A stretch of 64,000 nucleotides of DNA from Terebella lapidaria (GCA_949152475.1 OX424570.1:26594694-26658693), one strand, 5' to 3'. Shown: positions 37,705-49,975, numbered from the stretch's first letter. Notes: generated by a model from the sequence alone, not told the origin. Made by a program: numbers and translations.

Positions 37705-39811
37705 ATGTCGCATAGTTCACTACTGTTGCTGTTGTTGCTGAGATATTCACGGGTGGGATGTGAAAACGGTAAGGATATCTCGGTTCAGAAATGTACATGC
37801 GTGATGTCTGAAACAAATATGTTATCGCATGATATATTTTATTGGTAATGCATATATCAACTGGTCAAAAATTGGCATTGTATTATAAAACCTTGAAATA
37901 ATATATGTTGATGTAGAAAAAAGGCTCACCTGATACTCATATCAAACTCGATACAACTGCCATTAGCGGATCCACGGGGGGTCAGGGGCGCACCCTACCC
38001 CTAAAATTCCCCCCGCCCCTAAAATCAGTGAGAAAAACAGAGGGGCGTCAGAGCCCGGCTGAAATGCATCTGTTTGGCAAACAAATGTAACTTGTCTGTG
38101 CGAATATTTTCATATAATGTATATTACTGCTTTAGTGTAAATTATGTGATGAGTTATGCCACGAAATACATTCAGGCTGTACTTAAAGTTCATATAAAAG
38201 TATATTCTGGTACCCTCGGAATTGATCTTAGAGTTTTCCTAATTTTCCTTTTAATATCTTCTACAAAATTTCGCCCTCCGCCAGCAACACATAATCCCGG
38301 ATCCGCCCCATACTGCCAGCATGCAACTGCCTGATAACCAATTAGAACAATTTAAGATTTCCAGAACCACTCAAATTAAATAGGTTTACAACAAGTAGAT
38401 GTACATTTTTCGATTTACATCATAAGTATGGTACAAAACCACAAGCAAAAATGTTACTTATATAGTTATCTTGTTTCTGATCTTAGAGCCGTCAATGGTG
38501 TGGAGCCTTTTCGACCGAGTACAGTCGAATCTCACTGCAGTCCGCCTTCTGAATGGAGAACCTGTGAACCAGTGGCTGCTGGGTGACCTCAGATATCGTC
38601 AGATTACTTTTACTTCGGATGATATCTCCCCAGGCGTATTGGCTTCAGACTTCAACACGGATATGCCGTATTTTGTACACGCTTCTTTCAGCGGCTGGAT
38701 TTATCAATCAGGGTTCGGTTATCCAAAAGTTCACATTCTCAACAAAGTCTTCGCTAGTTCGTCGTCGAAGGTATTTATTTTATTATACATATAAGGGGCT
38801 TGCTCGGGTGCAATATCATTTTAATGGCACTTCGGAAAATTACATGGTACGAGGCGGATTGACATTAAAAGCGACATTGTACGAAACCTAGCCCCCATAT
38901 TCGTTTTATTATACAATTTCAGAAGTTTTATTCATAAAAGATCATTATCAATAATATCCCATCCAAATCAGTCATTGCTAACATACATAATGCGGTGCTA
39001 TCGCAGCGGGCCTGTGGAAAGTTATTTTGGCCTGATCGAGAGACCAGTATAAGATTCCGCGGGTCACCTGCAGATATACGCGCATTTATGGGGGAACTCA
39101 CGTGATAACGTTTCGACCAATCAGCGTGCGGTAAAATCTATAGTCGTATGATAATAACTAATATGCGACTAGATGTCAAATCTAATTACTAAAACTTTTG
39201 AATATTTTTTTCTCATAAAATATTTATCGTTGCTCAAATTGCACATGTCAAAGTAATTTGGGTGAGATTTTGTCCAATTCGAAGTTGAAAGACATTGCGG
39301 TGGATTGGATTGGACGAAATGTATACTATACGGATGGACCGTCTATACACATGTATTCTTACAAATTCCAAGTTCCGAAGTATCGAAAGCTCATTGACAA
39401 CCTCAACGGACCACATGGCTTAGATGTGGACCCAGCACATGGGTACGTACCAATGAATAGATAGATGGGAAGATAGATAGGCAGGTGGGGAGGGGGAGAG
39501 GGAGGGAGATAGATAGATATACTTTACAGTGAATGTCATGCTTGCCTGTGGAGAGTTGAGAACCCCCAGTACTGGGATAGTGGATGGTAAATCAACTAAA
39601 CGTGATCACAATGTATACCCCCAGTACTGGGATAGTGGATGGTAAATCAACTAAACGTGATCACAATGTATACAATATGCATCATATTCTTATAATTCAC
39701 TTGTGATGAGATGTGGAGAACTTGTGCAAAGTACTTGCCTCAAAATTTAATCATTGTTCATACTTCATGTATAACCAACAGAAACATGCAGGAATTTTCT
39801 GATCAATCATT

Positions 39812-39849
<38 letters not shown>

Positions 39850-42800
39850 TTTTTCGAACTGATCAGAACAATTTACAATGTGAACACAATAAAAGACAAT
39901 AATACAGGAAACAAAATTAGGCCAAGGGCCGAAGATAGGTTACGGGACAATGTTTAATATTTTAGATGTTAGCCAGGTCACTGGTTGAATTCAAGGTCAA
40001 GAGAATATTCATCATATATAACATTAAGCATATATCATGTCCACAGTTGATTGCAACGCTGTAAATTCAATAATCAGAGAGATATTAGCAATTTGTGCTG
40101 TGGCCTCGAAAATGAAGGGGCAAAGGTCAAATTCAAGGTCATCAAAATATTCAATGTATATCATTTTCTATATCATGTCCACAATTGATTCCCAAGCCAT
40201 ACATTCAATAGAGGAGCAAGATATGAGCCAGTTTGTCCTTGGACCTTGAAAATGAGGTCAGAGGTCAAATTCAAGGTCACGAGAATATTCAGCATATATC
40301 ATTTCCTATATGTCCACAATTGATTCCTAAGCTGTAAAATCGATAATAAGTGAGATATTAGCCTGTTTGTCCTGTGACCTTGAAAATGAGGTCCAAGGTC
40401 AAATTCAAGGTCATGACAATAATCTGCATATATCATTTCCTACATGTTCATAATTGATTGCTAAGCTGTAAAGTCGATAACAAGCGAGATATTAGCCATT
40501 TTGTCCTGTGACCTTGAAAATGAGGTCGTAGGTCAAATTCAAGGTCATCAGAATATTCAGCATATATCATTTCCTATATGTCCACAATTGATTCCTAAGC
40601 TGTAGAGTCGATAATAAGCGAGATATAAGCCATTTTGTGCTCTGACCTTGAAACTGAGGTCAGAGGTCAAATTCAAGGTCATGAGAATATTCAGCATATA
40701 TCATTTCCTATATGTCCACAATTGATTCCTAGTCTCTAATCTCAATATCAAGTGAGATATTAGGCATAATGTGTCCCATTATAAAGCATAGGATAATTTA
40801 ACATGGGAAAGTCCCATTTGGGCCGAGTTTGGGCCCAAAATGGCCCACTTCGAGCGATTCAAGCGCAACGAAATTCATAGACATCATAGGAGTACATATG
40901 AGGAGTGTTATGTATCAAAAAGAAAAAAAGTTACTGAACAGATTTTGAGAAAATGGCCGCCAAAGTCCAAAATCAGGCATTTTTCATCGAAAACGGCCGC
41001 CATTTTTAAAAAAATGTGAAAATCAAAAAACTAAAAAATACCTCCTTCTTGAATTATTTTTAAGTATTTTTGTGCAAAATTTCAGAAAAATTCGCCCGTA
41101 AACAAAAAAGATAAAAATGTGGACGACGACGACGACGGACGCCGGACGACGGACGACGGACGCAACGCCATACCAATAGGTTATCGGACCATAGGTCCGG
41201 TAACCTAAAAATGCATGAACAGAACGAGGTGTGACAACAGAGCCGCCAGGCTGTAACCATTACTATATCTGTAAAAAAATTAAAGAATATTAATTTACCT
41301 AAATATGAATGGCTGTTGAAAACCTGAATTATTTCCATTATAGATGAGAGATATCCGAAAGGGTAGTTGCATTTAAGTGTATTTACAAACGAAAAAGTGA
41401 ACATGCAAAGAAAATTTTAAAAAACCAAAAAAAAACCGAATAATGATATCGGTGGTGAGGTAAACTTTTAAACTAGGACAAAATATGATGTGTTGGTGAA
41501 AACGGGAGTAAGCCACGGGACGTCGGGTGAGGCGGCCACCCCCGGGGGCAGGGGGCGGGAGGAGGCCAATCATGACACGGCGAAATCAGCGTATCCCCGA
41601 AGGACATCACTCCTCAGAGCAGCAGAAAAAATCGACAATGAGCGTTTGATTTTTATGTCGTGTTTGATTCCGTTCCAAATTTTTGGTCCATTGCAAAGTA
41701 AGCTAGTTGCAGCTACTACAGTACGTGGTCGATAATGTCTGATATGGTCAGACTGCCGAGTGTCGTGGCTATGAATATCGCTGGCATGGGCAAATAATTT
41801 CAACAGGGAATTTGGCAGTGTGGCATGCTCATATTGGTACATGAATTTTGATAATTCGATATTGTATATGTCTTCCAATTTTAGTAGTTTCAGCTCTGCG
41901 AAGAGAGGGAGAGAATGCTCTGTTTGAGGCACATTCAAAATAGCTCGTATTATTTTCTTTTGTGAGATAAATAGGGGATTGATATACGTAGAAAATGTTG
42001 ACCCCCCACAGAAGAATACCATACGTGAGGTGCGGATATACCAATGTATAGTAAATGTTTTTCAGTGCATCAATGGGAACCAATTTTTTCACTTTATTGA
42101 TTGCATATAATCCACTCATTAGTCGGGCTTGGCAAACCTTTATGTGTTCCTTCCACGACAAGTTTTCATCTAAGTAAATTCCAAGGAATTTGAAACAATC
42201 GGTACGGTTAATTTCCTTATTGGATAACTTAAGTGGGTATTCCCCATTGGAATCAGTATCCCTTGAAAAATAGATATAGTTAGATTTTGATACATTAAGG
42301 GAGAGTTTGTTCGCATAGAACCAGTCACTCAGATTATTCAAATCGCTGCTTATAGATTGATAAATTTCAGATTTCTTTTTTCCTGACAAAAACACCGTAG
42401 TATCATCTGCGAACTGTATGCATTTTGCACTTTTCAAGCAACGTGATAAGTCATTCACATAAATGATGAAGAGTAACGGTCCCAGCACAGACCCCTGCGG
42501 GACACCACACACCATCTGTTGTTGTATGGACGAGCTATTTTGGTATTTTACAAATTGCTTTCGGTTTGATAAATAACTTTGGAACCAATTTAGGGGTATT
42601 CCACGTATGCCATAATATTCTAATTTTTGCAATAAAATTTTGTGATCGATGGTATCGAATGCTTTACTAAGATCCAAGAAAACGCTCAGGGTTGAATTCC
42701 GATTGTCCGATGAAATAACTGTATCAATAATGAACTCACTAACTGCATTGATGGTAGAATGCTTCTCCCGAAATCCGTATTGTGTATCACTCAGCGTATT

Positions 42801-45800
42801 GTTTTGTATCAAAAATTTATAGGTTCTTACATGGACTATTTTTTCCAAAATTTTTTATATTGCGGGCAAGAGCGAGATAGGCCTGTAGTTAGTGAATTCA
42901 GACTTGGATTTTGATTTGTGGATAGGAATTATTATTATTATTGTCGAGTAGATCCGAAGTGTGTTTTTGTGTTTCGAACTTCAAATAACTATTTCTGTTC
43001 ATGAAGATATATCTTTTGGACTGAGACAAGAACTGGAACCATATCTAGAGCTAGGATGGATGGAAACTCGTCTCGAAAGATTATAGACAACCTAGTAAAA
43101 CCAACCACCTTAAGTCTGGATCGTCAGTCGTTGTCAATAATCTGGGTGGAAGATGATTTCCTCTTAAAATCCTCAACCTTTAACGGGACCAACATTGTGT
43201 CAGTAACAAAGAGTTCGCGGCCATTCACCAATATCTTGGTGTACCAAGTGCGTATATAAAGTCCAGTTTCACACAAATAGGTGTGTGTGAAAAGTGACCT
43301 GCACACACCAATAACAGGATTAAAGAGAATGCTATCATTATTATTATCTTTACTATCCCTCCATCCCCACCAACGAACAAATGCGTCAAATTTCCTTGAT
43401 TTCATACAGGACATGGTATTTGCACAAAAGTCCAATATGATGGCACCTGATAGGTTATCTCTTGATGGAAGAACCAAGATAGGTATAGTCCCCCAATTAA
43501 GGGATGAACATATTACGCCAGTTGGACTGACTGTGTCGGCGCCTGATGCTCAGCCTTTATTTGAACGTAAGTATTTCGTATAGTCGTCAATTATTGAGAA
43601 TAGCTAGTTTTAGGGGGTAATGCTTAAAGTGATATTGGCAGGAAAACTATTTTTTCAGAAAAATAGATTACAAAACAAAACTATGCTTGATCAGATGGAT
43701 AAATCAAGTATTTGACAGTACTAGCAGCCGCTTTTCTTTTGTTTTGTGCGCCACTCAGAGTTACCTCTGACTGAACCTGTTTCACGCTCGATTGGCTCGA
43801 ACATACACGAGTAAGCTGGAATCGCACTGCATTAAGGGATACAAAGCACCGAATATGGCGGTAATGTAAACAAACTCAAAATATCTCCACCAGAAACTCG
43901 CAACGATATTAATTAGAAAGGGGCATCTGTTTGGGCATACAAGTGCAGATATATAACTGTTATGTTTTCTTCGTTCGATCAGAAAGGTATGGGCAAATAC
44001 ATAACTTACTGCCAACATCACTTTAATGCATGGCTGTTTCCCTGTCTGTCGGGCTGTCTGTCCATGTACAATAGACGTGGAATCAATACCCAATATTAAG
44101 TATTCCGAGCAAACAAAACAGGGTCCGTTATCCAACCTCATAGTCCGGGGACAGAAAGTCATATCAGGCATACGTAGTGAGACAAAACAAAAGTGACAGG
44201 GAAACTCATGAACCCCCAAAAATGGTCATTAGGAGGTGAAATCAGGTGTTCCGGAAAGAGTGAGCATTTCCTGCCCCACTAGTGGCACCCGTCATGAATT
44301 CCCCAAAATTAACATGAAAATAGATCTAGTTGCATGGCAGATATTCAATAGAAAACTGGAATACTATGGAAGTTTGTGTTCCCAGACCCATGTCGAGTGG
44401 ACAATGGCGGCTGTTCTCACGTCTGTGTACCGACTGGCGGCCAAACATTCACCTGTCTGTGTCCCTTTGGCTTCACAGCTCGAGAGGACAGACTCAGTTG
44501 TCAGTCAGGTTAGTGATAGGTTGCTTCCGAATACCTTTAATAGTAGGCTGAGAATTGTTTTGCATGTGATTCCCCACTTATGAACGAAACGTTTCAATTT
44601 GGTATGTTTATCATCTAGATCGTGATGACGTCCATATGAGTTCTTAGAAACAGTTCCAGTCCTTTTGAAAGGGAAGGTTATATACGACTTGTCGTGATAA
44701 ATATCACGTTAAGATGACTTGTTGTGATATATGTAAAATTGTACGACATCTTGCTGAGTTTTTCATGTTAAGACAGCTTAACGTGATATTTTCACGTTAA
44801 CGTGTCTTAACCCAAAAGTTAACCCGACGAGCCGTGTTGAAACAACAGGTTGTGTGGATGTTCAAAGTATACTTCCATATTTTACGCACAGACAGGCCAA
44901 TTCACTATTTCCATCTATTTCCAGACATTGATACCAACGGAGCTATGCTTGTCTTCGACCATGGAACTAAGAAGTTACACCACGTTGATCCAACAAATGG
45001 ATATTCACAGGAGGTAGCTTTCTATTATCATGTGAGCCAGCTCGATCTTGACACAATGACTGGGCCGCTCCATCCAATCAGCCTGGTTTACGATCCAGAG
45101 GAGCAATATCTCTACTGGATCAACCGGGGTAGCGGGAAAACATCTTTGGTCAGATCGATGATTTCTGGCTCTCAACCAGAGGTTTTTGAAAAAGTTCAAG
45201 GTAATGATGATGGAACGAAGATGATCATGCTTAATCATGCAATTAGCTTAAATATTATTTAATTTTTGAGATCATGGCTTTTCTTGTTTCATCGCGAGGT
45301 GAGGGAAGAGGCCTAATTTCCAGTGACACAGAATGACACTGATATCCCGACGTGGTCCGCAGTGCAAATAACCACGACGGGAAAACATTCATTTTTAAAC
45401 ATATTGTTTGTACTTCCAACGTTCAGTAAGAGTGGTCTACACTTATATAATAACAAGTACAGTAGCTTATGATAAACAAACAAGACATATTGATTGTACC
45501 TCAGACAATAAAACCAGTGGTACACACATAAATACAACAGCGTTATAATACATGAACAAATCCCGATTTTGTTATTTGGAAAGTACACTAAATTGATATT
45601 ATCCTAATATACTCTTTATTGTAATTGATCCTCATTGTCACGACTGAGTAGTTCTTGACAAAAAAAAACATATCTTTGATTGTATTGCTTTCAGTCGGAA
45701 GAGCGCTTGGCATAGATGTGGCGGAGAGAAAACTTTACTACGGAAATGACACTGCTCACACTATCATGTTCCTGTCCTTAGAAACAAATCGAATATACGT

Positions 45801-48034
45801 TGAACCAGTGCTCTACCTGGGGGAAGACCACGTTGCCATGGAAATCGTTGTGGACACGAATAATGAGTAGGTATTTAACTAGACAAGATTTGCACTTCAT
45901 GGAACTTGAGTCTTCATACTCCAAAAGTGATTTCCCATGACAAGTGTTCAATCCTGATGGTAAGATGCCATTCATCAAATCGACATTTTATGGATATTGT
46001 ATTTGGATATATTCGTAGAATGATATGCGTTTCAACTGCTCATGGTAGACGTGTCTATTACTGTATTTGCTCCATATTTTGCTTCGTTGTTTAAATCAAC
46101 ATTACCACTCTAAACTTCCAGACTGATATATTGGATAGACCGAGAGATATCAGGACCAATAACTTTAAGAAGATCCCGACCATTTGTGAAAGCTAAGAGA
46201 CAAGTGCTGGCTTATGACTTGGAGAATCCCGTTGGACTAATTATCGATGGTAATACGTGAAATACAATGCAACATTTTTACTTGGCTTGGGTAATAATGA
46301 TCAATACATCATGATTATATCATCCAAATAGATGGTGCATATGGTACACCATTTCTGTGTCAACTAGTACAGTTAATATCGTATACATATGTGTGTTTTT
46401 ACTTCATTGTACAGGAGACTTGCTGTTCTGGTGTGAACGCTCTCTTGGGCTCATACGAGTACTGTCTCTGACAGTTCGAAATTCAACCTCCCATTCTTGG
46501 CATGACTGTCAATTTTTGGCCGCCTGTCAAGAATATCTCTACGTCGCCACATCGAAGTAATAGATTTTAGCAACTAATACATTCACACTTGGCTTTTGAT
46601 TACATCTAATGAGTCATGAAATTATCTTCACTCATTTATTTTCTTAACAATGCAAAGCTCCATAAGCCGAGTCGAGAAGTCTGATATGAATCCTGACAAC
46701 AAGTATCTTGTTGGACCTACGTTAACTCAGCTTGGTCTCATACACTTCTATTGTCCAGGCAAGTAAAAATATCAGTAGTTAGGAGGGGACTCCTACCACC
46801 AGCGAGTGGATGTCTAAATGGATGTCTCTGATGGACTAATTTTGACTAAATTCTGTAGTTGACCAAATTTTTTTATTGACTAAATTTTGTTGTTGACCAA
46901 ATTGTTTTTTAGTGACTAAGTTTTGTGCTTGACCAAATTTTCTTTTATTGTTACTCACAGTACGTATGGACAATAATATGAATAATTGCTACTGAAGGTA
47001 ATTTTGTTTAGGGTTTCCCTATCTGTTTTCACTTTCTTCTTCCGGCAGGGAATCTCTTTGATCACGCTGGTCAATCATAACGCATCCAAACATGATTGAA
47101 CATGTTCATTCGATTAGTGGTTTCAACCTTATTTTTTTCAAACTACTGTTGTTAATTACGTCTCCCTCTAACTCGTAGTTTCACCAGAAGTACCAAATTG
47201 CACTGCTGACGCCTTGAGTACAGAACCACACACCGAGAGCCCAACTACAATTACATCAGAGATAGATCTAATCACAGAAGATACATTGAATATGATACCA
47301 CGAAACATCAGTGGTCCCAATGTACCAAATCTTACACCGACGTCAAGGCCTGATCCAGTACAGAACGGAAGATGTGAGTTTCCTTTGCGATTCACCAGAT
47401 ATGAAAATGTTTTTCTTTTTTTGCCAAGCTAAAGACAATTTTTAGGCCACTATCTCATAAAAAATTTAATTTATGACATTATGGTTGGACATTCATCCAA
47501 CAGTTCGCATCATTCTAGGCGTAGCTTGTCTGGTGTTCGTTGCTGTTGTTTTGGCAATTGTATTGGTGAAGAAACACTGCCGCGATCGGTGAGCTCAATA
47601 CTGCTTGGTATGTTGAATGAATGAGTATTGTATACTACAATATATATAATATAATCGTATACTATACAGTTACAGAAAGAACAGTGTAATATACAATGTA
47701 GAATATCTTCTGTGCGATGATGAATATTGCATAGTGAGTGTGTTAGAGAAAACATGCATGTACACATGATAATGATTGACCTGCGACATGGAAGGCTTTC
47801 TGGAAAATTTTGAGGCATATACAAAAATTCATATCACATATATCTGTCAGTATTTCACATCCCAGTTTTGATTAAAGCATATGTACTGTCACTATAAATT
47901 CATTCGTACGCCAAAAAGCTAAGACACTATTGAAAATGGTGAAGGGTATGATTATTACAACATTAGTGATGCAAAATATCACGAAGTTATACCAGGTTTT
48001 TCTACCCCACAGATTGGCGTTCTTTGCAAAATAG
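37705..48034 (+). CDS. LRP-like membrane receptor: two YWTD propellers, one EGF, single TM
   Basis: Fourteen exons: 37705-37768, 38487-38770, 39254-39442, 43007-43247, 43410-43566, 44386-44508, 44925-45200, 45695-45866, 46122-46249, 46415-46556, 46658-46758, 47179-47373, 47504-47588, 48013-48034. All junction phases agree except exon 2 to 3. The product is about 725 residues. Signal peptide MSHSSLLLLLLL. Propeller 1 has blades with WIGRNVYYTD and YIFWTE (about 22-312). EGF module CRVDNGGCSHVC with six cysteines (about 313-352). Propeller 2 has YLYWIN, KLYYGN, LIYWID and LLFWCE (about 353-626). A Thr/Ser-rich stalk follows (to about 690), then a membrane helix RIILGVACLVFVAVVLAIVL and a tail of about 13 residues ending LAFFAK. 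The propeller-EGF unit is the ligand-binding module of LDLR/LRP proteins. There are no LDLa repeats and no NPxY endocytosis motif, so it may act in adhesion or as a co-receptor; this is inference. Confidence 0.88.
38771..39253 (+). other. Intron 2 with inconsistent splice phase
   Basis: Exon 2 ends in phase 0 (TCGAAG/GTATTT). The only AG before the exon 3 frame (TGTCAAAG at 39252-39253) would need two bases carried over, and joining the two directly reads TAA at once. Either a small exon is missing from my reading, an unusual acceptor is used, or the gene carries a defect here. Confidence 0.6.
39562..39671 (+). repeat. 55-bp tandem duplication
   Basis: The segment beginning ACCCCCAGTACTGGGATAGT and ending GATCACAATGTAT occurs twice in a row, without visible differences, inside intron 3 of the receptor gene. 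Confidence 0.95.
39813..39845 (+). repeat. (GA)n microsatellite
   Basis: About 16 uninterrupted GA units in intron 3 of the receptor gene. Confidence 0.97.
39932..41208 (+). mobile_element. 134-bp-unit tandem repeat element, near-complete (copy 2)
   Basis: Left terminus TAGGTTACGGGAC and right terminus GGTCCGGTAACCTA form imperfect inverted ends. Between them are about six 134-bp units (AGGTCAGAGGTCA at 40255 and at 40657, exactly three periods apart) and a non-tandem tail of about 470 bp ending in a GACGACGG-rich stretch. Each unit carries TGACCTTGA, then a direct repeat of AGGTCA-like half-sites spaced by one base, then TCAAGGTCA. No protein is encoded, so the element is non-autonomous. 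It lies in intron 3 of the receptor gene. Confidence 0.85.
41210..42950 (-). pseudogene. Non-LTR retrotransposon reverse transcriptase, truncated and frameshifted
   Basis: On the minus strand an open frame from 42848 encodes the RT palm and fingers: DTQYGFREKHST, FLDLSKAFDTIDH, CGVPQGSVLGPLLFIIYVND, IQFADDTTVFLS and KFLGIYLDENLSWKEHI. The catalytic FADD box is intact, and the family is Jockey/CR1-like. Breaks: upstream, TNYRPISLLPAI is followed by a stop near 42857, and the element is cut off at about 42935 near an ATT run, so the endonuclease is missing. A frameshift near 42005 moves the reading to the frame ending at 41570 (INPLFISQKKIIRAIL, RTVVAATSLLCNGPKIW). The 3' sequence runs on toward 41210. 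It lies antisense in intron 3 of the receptor gene, just upstream of exon 4. Confidence 0.9.
44140..44640 (-). mobile_element. Retroelement tail fragments flanking receptor exon 6
   Basis: 44140-44338 matches 35296-35500 (CATAGTCCGGGGACAGAAAG, GGTGTTCCGGAAAGAGTGAG). 44600-44640 matches the next part of the same element at 35515-35555 (TTGGTATGTTTATC, CGTGATGACGTCCATA). Between the two matches lies about 260 bp that includes receptor exon 6 (44386-44508). Confidence 0.75.
44655..44815. repeat. Cluster of palindromic TATCACGTTAAG-type motifs
   Basis: Several near-palindromes in both orientations (ATATCACGTTAAGA, CTTAACGTGATATT, TTCACGTTAACGTG) in intron 6 of the receptor gene. They could form local hairpins and may be a small degraded inverted-repeat element. 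Confidence 0.6.
46855..46945 (+). repeat. Diverged tandem repeat in intron 11
   Basis: Alternating GTTGACCAAATTTT and TTGACTAAATTTTG-like units, period about 40 bp, three or so copies. Confidence 0.7.
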
Positions 48035-48340
48035 ATGTCCAACAAGCTTCCACTTGGACAGCCGTTCAGAAAGTCTACATTTTGCTGTGAGAACAGACAG
48101 AGAAATATAGACCTCGATCAGCAAAGGGACTATGCTCAGGGCAATAGCTATTATAATTAAGTATTGCATACAGTTTCAGTGTACATGCAGTTGTAAACAC
48201 ACGATGAGAATGAATTGTTTGTGTGTCGTGTGTTCACTCGCTGTGATTAAGAAACTGCACCATGTAAGCTTCGTGTAGGCAACGTAAGTTACATCTGTTC
48301 GCATCACCTTAATAGATATATGCAGAATATGTATTCGAAA
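48035..48340. other. 3' flank of the receptor gene
   Basis: Presumed 3' UTR after the TAG at 48032-48034. No canonical AATAAA was seen close by. Confidence 0.4.
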
Positions 48341-49498
48341 TTTCATGTAAGTTTGTTACGAAACGAATAATCAGTGATATACCATGGCATGATGTGCGTC
48401 GAATTGTCAGTTTATCTCGCACTTCTATGCTTTGTTTACATCTGCGTGTGATGGATACAGTTCCTGTATTTACGCGAGAACCGCCTGTTCAAATGAGCAA
48501 AATTTCCCTGAGGACTGGTTATTTTCATTACATCTGATGTGAGTATGTTTCATTCAGTTAGTTTAGCATGTTTAATATGAAATTTATTTGTAAAAAAAAT
48601 TTGACTGGTTTCGAAGGCAGCTGCTTTAAGTCTCAGAGTCCAATTTACACATTCCATGTCAGACATATGGCACTCAAGGTCATCCGAGGTCAAACCCAAG
48701 GTCATCAATAGCCATATATGAATTCCCCTGTTATCACAATGCATGCATAAGCTCTATCTACAAGCATATCGTCTGTAGATGAAAATTTGGGCATATTTTT
48801 AGGTCATCCGAGGTTAAAGTCAACGTCACCACACGAGGTCAAAGTCAAGGTCACCACAAAGTCAAGGTCACCAAGTTTGTTACGAAACGAATAATCAGTG
48901 ATATACCATGATGTGCGTGGAATTGTCAGTTTATCTCGCACTTCTATGCTTTGCTTACATCTGCGTGTGATGGATACAGTTACTGTATTTACGCGAGAAC
49001 CGCCTGTTCAAATGAGCAAAATTTCCCTGAGGACTGGTTATTTTCATTACATCTGATATATGTTTCATTCAGTTAGTTTAGCATGTTTAATATGAAATAT
49101 AGTTTTCAAAAAATATTGACTGGTTTCGAAGGCAGCTGCTTTAAGCCTCAGAGGCCAATTTACACATTCCATGTCAGACAAATGGCACTCAAGGTCATCC
49201 GAGGTCAAGCCCAAGGTCATCAATAGCCGTATATATGAATTCCCCTATTATCACAATGCATGCATAAGCTGTATCTACAAGCATATCGTCTGTAGATGAA
49301 AATTTGGGCATATTTTTACCCCAAAATGGCTGCTTTGACCTTTCAAGGTCATCCGAGGTCAAAGTCAAGGTCACCACACGATCGCCATATATGACTTCCC
49401 ATTTGAAAGTGCTAATTTCTAAGCTCTATCTCCAGGCGTTCTATGAGTACAATTCTGGCAGCTCCCATTATGAGGGACCATAGGTTCGGTAACCTAAA
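48340..49498 (+). mobile_element. Second AGGTCA-rich element, with 524-bp internal tandem duplication
   Basis: The segment starting AAGTTTGTTACGAAACGAAT at 48349 recurs at 48873 (524 bp later) and runs through a block with AAGGTCATCCGAGGTCAAAG and GTCAAGGTCACCACACG. The right end, GACCATAGGTTCGGTAACCT, matches the right terminus of the 134-bp-unit element at 41208, so the two families share ends but not bodies. No ORF was recognised. Confidence 0.75.
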
Positions 49499-49504
49499 AA
49501 TAAA

Positions 49505-49975
49505 GTGCCCCTCTCTTCCCTATTTTAAAAAAAGGGAGGACGAGAAACACACAAATTATTTTTAGGCCTTATCTAAATGTGAAAATATATCATAACGGTC
49601 TGACGTTTACTTGCCTACCTAAGTATGGCACATTAATAATATATTATCATAATAGTGATGTTTTTGTGATTATCTCAGCGTGGCACATTATCATAATGGT
49701 TCGACGTTTCCTCGATTACACACGTGTGACACATTGATGAAATGTTATCATAACTGATATTTCTCTGAATATCTTAAGTGTGACAAATTAATAATTGGGA
49801 CGTTTAGAAGTCACTTCCGTAGCCACATACGTAACGTATGTGGGTTTTCCAATTGACCATGAATGACGTCATGGCGTATTTTGCCTCTAAACTAAACAAT
49901 GAAATGGCAGCCTCAAGAAACGTTATAACGTATAGAATGCAAGAGACCCCCCCCCCCCCCCACCCCTCACGAATA
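49505..49975. repeat. Diverged TTATCATAA-type tandem repeat, then poly-C
   Basis: About four loose copies of a unit with GGCACATTA, TTATCATAA and CGACGTTT-like words (49585-49805), then a C-rich run near 49949-49961. A related fragment (TATTATCATAACGGTCTAAC) is at 52572. Confidence 0.55.
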
